Assembly (NCBI GenBank): GCA_036936605.1
Contig: JAUPFV010000001.1
Span: 344,359,081 to 344,423,080, forward strand
Source: Limnanthes douglasii subsp. nivea
Lineage: Eukaryota; Streptophyta; Magnoliopsida; Brassicales; Limnanthaceae
Length of the DNA: 64,000 nt
Direction of reading: 5' to 3'
Part shown: positions 58,027 through 64,000 of the stretch, piece after piece
How the letters are laid out: each line of letters opens with the position of its first letter
How positions within the stretch are numbered: position 1 is the stretch's first letter
Program-made: the position numbers and the translations under genes
Notes under the pieces: model-generated
Seen by the model: only the letters and a program-made list of their open reading frames with translations
Database searches by the model: none
What the model was told of the DNA's origin: nothing

Positions 58027-61000
58027 ATACAGATGCTCATAGAGCATGGAAACCTCATGGAATATGTAAAGAAGAAAGCCCAACAGAGCACAACTTCGAG
58101 AGAAGTCGTGACGATTCCGAAGCCCGAAACCGCTATGACCATTTCCGAAGTCACCGACCCTTTTGATGTTTCAATTGAATACCTCGACCCCGAGACAAAT
58201 CGCAACATCATCGGGATCATAGAGGAGGAAGCTGAGGAGAGTATCGGTAATGTAAAAAACCTTTGTAAATTCTTTGAATCTCTAACTATCTTCGGTGGAG
58301 ATTCTATGGCAGGTACCATACACTCTTCCAGAAAAAGGCATATCGTGAATCTAACCACCCAATTAGAGGCTCAGACTTACCCCCACTCCAAAAGCGTCCC
58401 GTCACCGATCCTGTATTTTGACGACGACGGCATGAGAGATATAGCCGGCCCTCACGAGGATGCCATCGTGATTGGGGCAGCCATTGCGGGGGAGGAGGTC
58501 CGGCGTATCTTAGTGGATACCGGTAGTTCGGCCAACATAATCTTCGCGTCCAGTTTCGCCAAATTTAGGACACCTCCGGTCATCACGCGGTCGGATCGTA
58601 CCATTGTGGGATTTACGGGGTCAGCAGCTGACGTTATTGGAGAATTTGAGGGCATCGTTCAGGTAGGTCGCGGCCCAATCAAGAAAGAGGTTACCGTTTT
58701 ATTCGTGGTAGTAGATGCACCGGCTTCCCATAATGAAATTTTCGGCAGATCATGGATATTGCGAATGCATGCGGTATCATCCACAGTCCATCAGTGTTTG
58801 AAATACGTAGTCGGAAACAACGTGGGTATAGTCCGAAGCAGCTAGAAAGCAGCGCGTGAGTGTTACCGAGCGGCGTTAGCACCCAAAAAGGATCAAGAGA
58901 TGGATCAGGCACGGGAATAGCAGTTAAAGGGGCTCCCCCTGGGGTCATTACCCGTTGATGATCCTAGGGAAGCTCCTAGCTATTTGACTACCGACGAAGA
59001 ATGTGAATAACACCCGTTTGTCGAAGGTAAAGTTCTGCAGATCGGGATATGTTTGTCGCCTATCTTCAGGGAACAGTTGTTGTTCTTACTACGGGAGAAT
59101 TTAGATTTATTCGCATGGTGCTCGAGCAACGTAACTATAGTCCCAGAGTCTTGTGTTATTCACAGGCTAACTGTCAACAAAAACGTCAGACCTCTCTCTC
59201 AAAAGCGTTGGGCTTCTGCCCCGGAAAAGGCAGACATTATTCTATGCGAAGTCGAAAGAATGATCAGTGTCGGGCACATAAAGGTAGCAAGTTACCCGTT
59301 GTGGACCTCCAATCCCGTTCTGGTAAAGAAGAAAAACGGGAAGTGGAGGATGTGCGTGGACTTCACCGACCCCAATCGGGCGTGCCCGAATGACCCTTTC
59401 CCAATGCCGAGGATTGACCAATTGGTAGATTCGACTTCGGGAAATAGACTACTGTCATTCATGGATGCATACGCCGGATATAATCAGATCAAATTGAACC
59501 CAGCAGATCAGGAAAACACCACGTTTATAACGAGCCGAGGCCTATATTCCTACAAGGTCATGCCGTTCGGACTGAAAAATGCCGGAGCAACGTACCAGAG
59601 GCTAGTTAATAAAATGTTCGAGGACCAAATCGGAAGGAATATGGAGGTTTACATTGATAGGTCAGGCAAGTTCCTAGGCTTCTTTGTTAGCGAAAAGGGA
59701 TTGAAGCCGATCCCATCCAGCTCCGAGCTCTTACTGATATGACCCCGCCTAAGAACATCAAGGAAGTCCAGATCTTAACTGGGCGTTTGGCTACTTTGAA
59801 TCGTTTTATCTCTCGTTCGTCTGACAAGTGCGCTCCATTTTTTCAGGTCTTGAGAAATTCCAAGAATTTTGCGTGGACCCCCAATTTAACGAAGCATTCT
59901 TAGGGATTAAGCGATATCTATCGTCCCCGAACCTCTTAACTAAGCCTCTGACTGGCGAAACACTTTTTCTTACATTGCGGTTACAGATTTTGCGGTTAGT
60001 GCGGCCTTGATCAACGAGTCGGGACAAGCCCCTACAGCGGTCTACTTTGTAAGCAAAAGCTTACTGGAAGCGGAAACACAGTGTTTGAGGCTGGAGAAAA
60101 TGGCCTTAGCCTTAGCCTTAGTGACCGCAACACGAAAAATGCGGCCATATTTTCAAGCGCACCCGATCGTCGTCCGTACCTCATTACCTCTCAAGTACGT
60201 CCTCCAGCGACCGGACATGTCAGGGAGAATGTCTAAATGGTTGGTCGAGTTAGGCGATTTTGACATCAAGTTTGAGCCTCAGACATCCATCAAAAGCCAA
60301 AATTTGGCTGATTTTTTAGTAGAGTTCCATTCCGAGCGCCCGGATCAAGATGCACCATCTGGAGAGGCCGAACCAAATGAGTGGATCATCCGCACCGACG
60401 GGGGGGAAAACGTCAGTGGTTGCGGAGCGGGCATACAAATAGTCACCCCAACAGGCATCAGTATGCACCAGGCCATCCGATTCGGATTTCCTACCTCAAA
60501 CAACGAAGCCGAATATGAAGCCGCCCATTGCTAAGATGTTTCGGGGTCCACGAGTCACAAATAATCGTATCCGAACTACATGATGGAGAGGGTGCAACTC
60601 ATTATGGCTACAACGCCTTAATTATAAGAATTTTTCTCGCCGGATTTTATTGGCCGACGATAGTAGCGGACGCACAACAAATAGTAAAAGCTTACGATAC
60701 TTGTCAAAGATTCGCGAACGCGATAAACGTACCCGCAGCTCCTTTAGAATCCATATGAGAAGGATTGCCTTTCGACCGATGGGGAATCGACCTTGTAGGA
60801 CCGCTACCAATGGCATCTGGCGGGAGACACACTATTGTGGTGACGGTGGACTATTTTTCCAAATGGGTTGAAGCTGAGCCATTATCCGCCACTAAGACCA
60901 AAGACATCATCAAATTTATTTGGTCCAACATCTGTTGTCGGTTCGGGGTACCCAAGAGGCTTACCATGGATAACGGACCGCAATTCGACAGCGGAGAAAT

Positions 61001-61626
61001 GAAATCTTTTTGCACGACTCACAAGATCAGACAATGTTTTTCTGCTCCATTCCATCCTCAAGCAAACGGGAAAGTCAAAGTCACCAACCGAACCATTCTG
61101 GATGGGCTAAAAAAGAACCTCGAAGGAAAGGCTTGCAAATGGGCGCACTATCTATAGGAAGTGTTATGGGCTTACCAAACCACCCATCGGACGGCGACTC
61201 AGGAATCACGATATGCTCTGGTATATTGTATGGACGCGATCACCCCGGCATAATCCATTTTTCCATCTTTCAGGATCGGTACCTACGATGAAAACACAAA
61301 TAAAGACGACAGACGGCTCGCTCTCGACCTTATAGAAGAAAAACGGAGTCGGGTTCAGCTAAATTCTTTACACTATCAGACCCTGATGAGAAGTCGGTAT
61401 GCGTCTAAAGTACGCCGTCGGGAGTTTAAAGTTGGTGACAAGGTTTTGAGACGCGTTTTTCTGCACACCAAAGACAAAATGCCTCAGAAAGCTCGCCCCG
61501 AACTGGGAAGGACCATACAAAGTAATAGAAAGAATTAAGAGCAGGACATATCGTTTGCAAAACAAACTCGGGCACTCGTTAAGACTGCCATGGAGCATCG
61601 AACATCTGAAATTGTATTTAGCGTAA
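58027..61626 (+). pseudogene. pol: Tat-5 pol with two internal deletions and a changed integrase active site
   Basis: Protease (58,033-58,845) has VDTGSSANIIF at about 58,513-58,545. RT (59,053-59,742) reads to NMEVYID at 59,658, then jumps to RSGKFLGF: about 39 codons are missing compared with Tat-3, including the second Asp of YIDD. RNase H (59,760-60,330) follows after a frame change. The archaeal-type RNase H starts (RTDGGENVSGCGAG) but is cut after SNNEAEYEAA at 60,530, and the frame resumes in the integrase zinc region (LLRCFG-type). Integrase has DLVGP and MDNGPQF, but the catalytic Glu, 35 residues after the second Asp, is Lys (AAA at 61,077-61,079). Stops occur at 58,843, 58,918, 59,008 and 61,155. 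The natural end is EHLKLYLA, stop at 61,624. Confidence 0.87.
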
Positions 61627-61850
61627 TTTTACATGCCTGTATTTCGTTAAGCATTGTGTGTAAGAACTTATTGGTCGGGGATGCACTCTTTCCTACCTCG
61701 GTGGCGCGAGACAGTTTTAATGAGGCATCGTTAACGCCCGACCCCCCTTTGTTAGAGTTAATAAAAAAAATTGCCTTCCAATCTTTGAAGTATTACAAAC
61801 TAGGTCAGCTGACGAGCTGGTCGACGCTTGTCCTTACTAACCTTGATGGA
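61627..61850. other. Tat-5 spacer between pol and the 90-bp repeats
   Basis: Short non-coding stretch following the pol stop. An open plus-strand frame crosses it by chance and leads into the repeats. No other feature was seen. Confidence 0.6.
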
Positions 61851-62220
61851 TCTACATCTTAAAATTCCCGACCCTAAGGGAAATTTTCAATGTTACATTG
61901 ATCTACAGAACCTTCATTGGTTTTTCAGTTTTCGAACTAATCTACATCTTAAAATTCCCGACCCTAAGGGAAATTTTCAATGTTATATTGATCTACAGAA
62001 CCTTCATTGGTTTTTCTGTTTTCGAACTGATCTACATCTTAAAATTCCCGACCCTAAGGGAAATTTTCAATGTTACATTGATCTACAGAACCTTTATTGG
62101 TTTTTCAGTTTTCGAACTGATCTACATCTTAAAATTCCCGACCCTAAGGGAAATTTTCAATGTTACATTAATCTACGGAACCTTTATGGGTTTTTCAGTT
62201 TTCGAACTGATCAACATTTT
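61851..62220 (+). repeat. Four 90-bp tandem repeats in Tat-5
   Basis: Copies start at 61,851, 61,941, 62,031 and 62,121 with exactly 90-bp spacing, and a fifth begins at 62,211 but soon diverges. Each starts TCTACATCTTAAAATTCCCG and ends TTTTTCAGTTTTCGAACTGA with few differences. Because 90 is divisible by 3, two plus-strand frames stay open, one giving a 30-residue repeat (HLKIPDPKGNFQCYI is its core). I regard this as a consequence of the period rather than a gene. The block sits where Tat-1 and Tat-2 carry their 37-bp repeats. Confidence 0.92.
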
Positions 62221-62370
62221 ACGAAAATTTTTCAATCTAGCACCGATTTCTCGGGGATCCGACCCTACCATGCATCTATAAAAACATTATAGAAAACAAC
62301 ACCCAATAAAATATAAACATGCAAGAAATATTAATTTTCTGAGAATTTTGTTTACAGAGGGAGATTGATA

Positions 62371-62413
62371 GGGGACTCCGCAGTCCCCAAAGGTCAAAAA
62401 AAAAAAAAAAAAA
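62371..62413. repeat. Perfect hairpin followed by an A18 run
   Basis: GGGGACT-CCGC-AGTCCCC (62,371-62,388) forms a 7-bp stem with a 4-base loop. Eight bases later comes an unbroken A18 (62,396-62,413). Together they lie just past the end of the minus-strand ORF, so in that ORF's transcript they would be a T18 (U18) run then a hairpin. Confidence 0.75.
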
Positions 62414-62426
62414 CAGGGAGTCGGGA

Positions 62427-64000
62427 TCACGCATCATCTTCCTCCGAGCCGGTGTCATCCAACTCATCTTCACAGACAACGTCAGAAGGGGGGTCATCTT
62501 CCGGCACATCCAGCCACATCGCCCCGAAGGAAAGGTCCGGGAAGCGATTATGAAACGACAGCACGTATGCAGCCTTGGCTTCAGCTGTCTCCTTCTCCAT
62601 CCACTTCTTGCACTTGTTGGCAAAGACAGTGTTCACAGCTTTCAAATCATGGATCTCCCGCGTCAAGGTAGCGGCATGGTCTTCCCCGACCTTCTTTGTT
62701 TGTGCCATGGCTTGTTCGGCCTCCACAAGCCGTCCCTCCGCTAGTTCCCGAGTCGCTTTAGCCTTCTGCACCTCCTCTTCCAGACCAGCAACCCTTGCCT
62801 CTGCGCCCGCTAGCTTATGGCCCAGCTCAATCGCCCGACGCTCCTTCATGGCCACTGGTACAAGCAAATTGTACAAAGAAAGGATCAGTCCATCGGTTCC
62901 CTGCAGCGGGAAAGTGTGCGGACTTCCGAGCATAGACAGCACCGGGTACTTTGTGCCACTCGATGACACCGCGGTAGGGTTCGAGGCTTTCGATGGACTA
63001 GCATCATCAGGGATTACCACCACGGGGGCTAACTTTGAACCTCCGTCAACCGTCTCATACTGATCGAAGAGCTCCGGAACAGTGGCATTTTCAACACCGG
63101 GGACCGAACCGCTTTCTCTCCTTGAGCGTTTGGGTTTCCTGGCCCGAGCTCCATCCGCATCGGCCTTTCCCTTCCGCTTCAAAGCCAGATCCTGGGTCGG
63201 TGGCGCTTCATCGCCCTCAGCAGCAGCTTCATCCTGAGGCCCGCGAGCATCAACCTCTTCAGCACCGATAGCGTCTTGTTCGACCTCATCGTCGGATTTT
63301 GGGCGCTTGCTAGGCGCCTTGTTACACTTCGGCAGAAACAGGTGTGCATCAAGTGCTTATGTCTTTGCGATTAAGTCCTCCATTCCCGGGGGCTGACACA
63401 GCTGCTCAATTGATAGCACTTCTGATGAACAACGCTAGAGGTTGCTCATAATCAGATTTGTATTCTTAAATGCCCGGTGCATCGCCCGACCCCAGTGTTG
63501 TTTGGCATAATCCTTCAACACTTGGAAGGTAACCTTGCCCGCTTTAAAGTAGTCATTCTTCAGCCCCTAGACAAACTCCTTCGACACTGCACAAAGTTTC
63601 GGATTTAAAAAATAATGCGAGAAGCTTACCATCAGGAACCCATGTCCGCAGCAGTAGCCTCAGATTCTCTCGGCTATAAGGGCGGCCATTTTCCCAGCAG
63701 CCACTTAAAAATACGAAGCGTTGCTTCCAACCCTTGTCACCCTCAAGAAAAATCGTTCACTATCTTCCAAGTGTTTGCAAGAGAAGAATAGAAGAAAGGC
63801 GACTTCGGAGATTTAGACAGCCCGTACATGGGTATGTACTGCTCCATGGGCATAACCCGACCTGAAAGGCGCGAGGCCATTATGCAGGACATCAGCGTAT
63901 ACCAGGCGTTGGGCGTCAGCTGAGAGGGGAAAATCTACAGAGTTCTGAAATACAGAACAATTTCGGGGTCCAGGGAGAATCTGAGGCCCCAGTTGAATAG
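62427..64000 (-). pseudogene. Antisense extra ORF of Tat-5 (coiled-coil protein), broken, runs off the window
   Basis: The minus strand, opposite to Tat-5 pol, holds a long frame ending at 62,427. The last 250 residues are open. They include a basic patch KRKGKADADGARARKPKRSRR near the start (a likely nuclear localisation signal), a linker rich in Ser and Pro, and a ~100-residue heptad-patterned coiled coil (LAGAEARVAGLEEEVQKAKA). An acidic tail (VPEDDPPSD..EEDDA) closes the protein. Upstream the same frame continues through TAA at 63,357, TAG at 63,435 and TAG at 63,567, each best explained as a changed Gln codon. Further up, a frame change near 63,740 leads to MEQYIPMYGLSKSPKSPFFYSS and then a stretch related to plant transposon-associated proteins. 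Function unknown. Confidence 0.72.

Larger units (their letters stand above)
55977..64000 (+). mobile_element. Tat-5: Tat element with 5' LTR, gag-pol, 90-bp repeats and antisense ORF
   Basis: The plus strand carries a 5' LTR (55,977-56,301), primer-binding site, gag and pol to a stop at 61,624-61,626. A spacer with four 90-bp repeats follows, then a minus-strand extra ORF running out of the window. It is more GC-rich than the window average, and its reading frames are long, so it is one of the younger copies. Two internal deletions, a changed integrase active site and several premature stops make it defective. The 3' LTR lies outside the window, if present. Confidence 0.88.

Noticed and set aside
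61828..62292. 154-codon plus-strand ORF with 30-residue repeats
   Set aside because: The frame stays open because the repeat period (90 bp) is divisible by 3; a second frame is open for the same reason. No start context or homology supports a protein.
63596..63640. Possible 43-bp intron (GTAAGC to GCAG on the minus strand) in the Tat-5 antisense ORF
   Set aside because: The splice-like ends fit and splicing would rejoin frames, but 43 bp is below the usual minimum for plant introns.

Overview
This window looks like repeat-rich DNA from a flowering plant, most likely a eudicot. It is AT-rich and has no bacterial-style operons. Nearly all recognisable coding sequence belongs to LTR retrotransposons, with a Stowaway-type MITE and tRNA-derived SINE-like pieces beside them. 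I cannot name the species. Only one short stretch (50,653-50,937) looks like an exon of an ordinary host gene.

Layout. (1) 1-8,956: Tat-1, a decayed Ty3/gypsy element of the Tat/Ogre/Retand type. Its pol and gag are on the minus strand and an extra ORF is on the opposite strand. (2) 9,070-9,759: a copia-type solo LTR with a TGATG target-site duplication. Its 3' end begins a five-copy tandem array of a ~2.11 kb unit (9,676-20,150). (3) 20,690-22,480: a copia 3' end with its LTR, then a solo LTR of the same family (TSD AGAAA). (4) 22,930-25,415: a deleted minus-strand copia element (Cop-2), broken in gag by the next element. (5) 25,416-37,690: Tat-2 on the plus strand, interrupted at 31,091-36,542 by Tat-3, a much better preserved minus-strand Tat element truncated inside integrase. 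(6) 37,691-43,165: Tat-4, minus strand, truncated at the same integrase position, with its leader and gag start duplicated around an LTR. (7) 43,166-45,040: AT-rich spacer with a Stowaway-like MITE. (8) 45,040-49,664: Cop-3, minus strand, fairly well preserved. (9) 49,665-51,055: spacer, SINE, the candidate host exon with splice signals, and a second SINE-like piece. (10) 51,056-55,199: Cop-4, a minus-strand copia element with both LTRs, sitting downstream of the exon's splice donor. (11) 55,977-64,000: Tat-5, plus strand, from its 5' LTR through gag-pol and a 90-bp tandem repeat into a minus-strand extra ORF that leaves the window.

How the parts relate. The Tat copies share one plan: LTR starting TGAT, a primer-binding site, gag-protease-RT-RNase H-second (archaeal-type) RNase H-integrase in one frame, then a non-coding stretch with tandem repeats, then an ORF on the opposite strand for a coiled-coil protein. 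None of the elements is intact. The best preserved (Tat-3, Tat-5) are inactivated mainly by premature stops that fit C-to-T change, as expected of methylated, silenced DNA, plus deletions. The most distinctive structures are the 2.1 kb array seeded inside an LTR, the two Tat elements truncated at the same integrase codon, and the antisense ORF with its neighbouring tandem repeats in three Tat copies.
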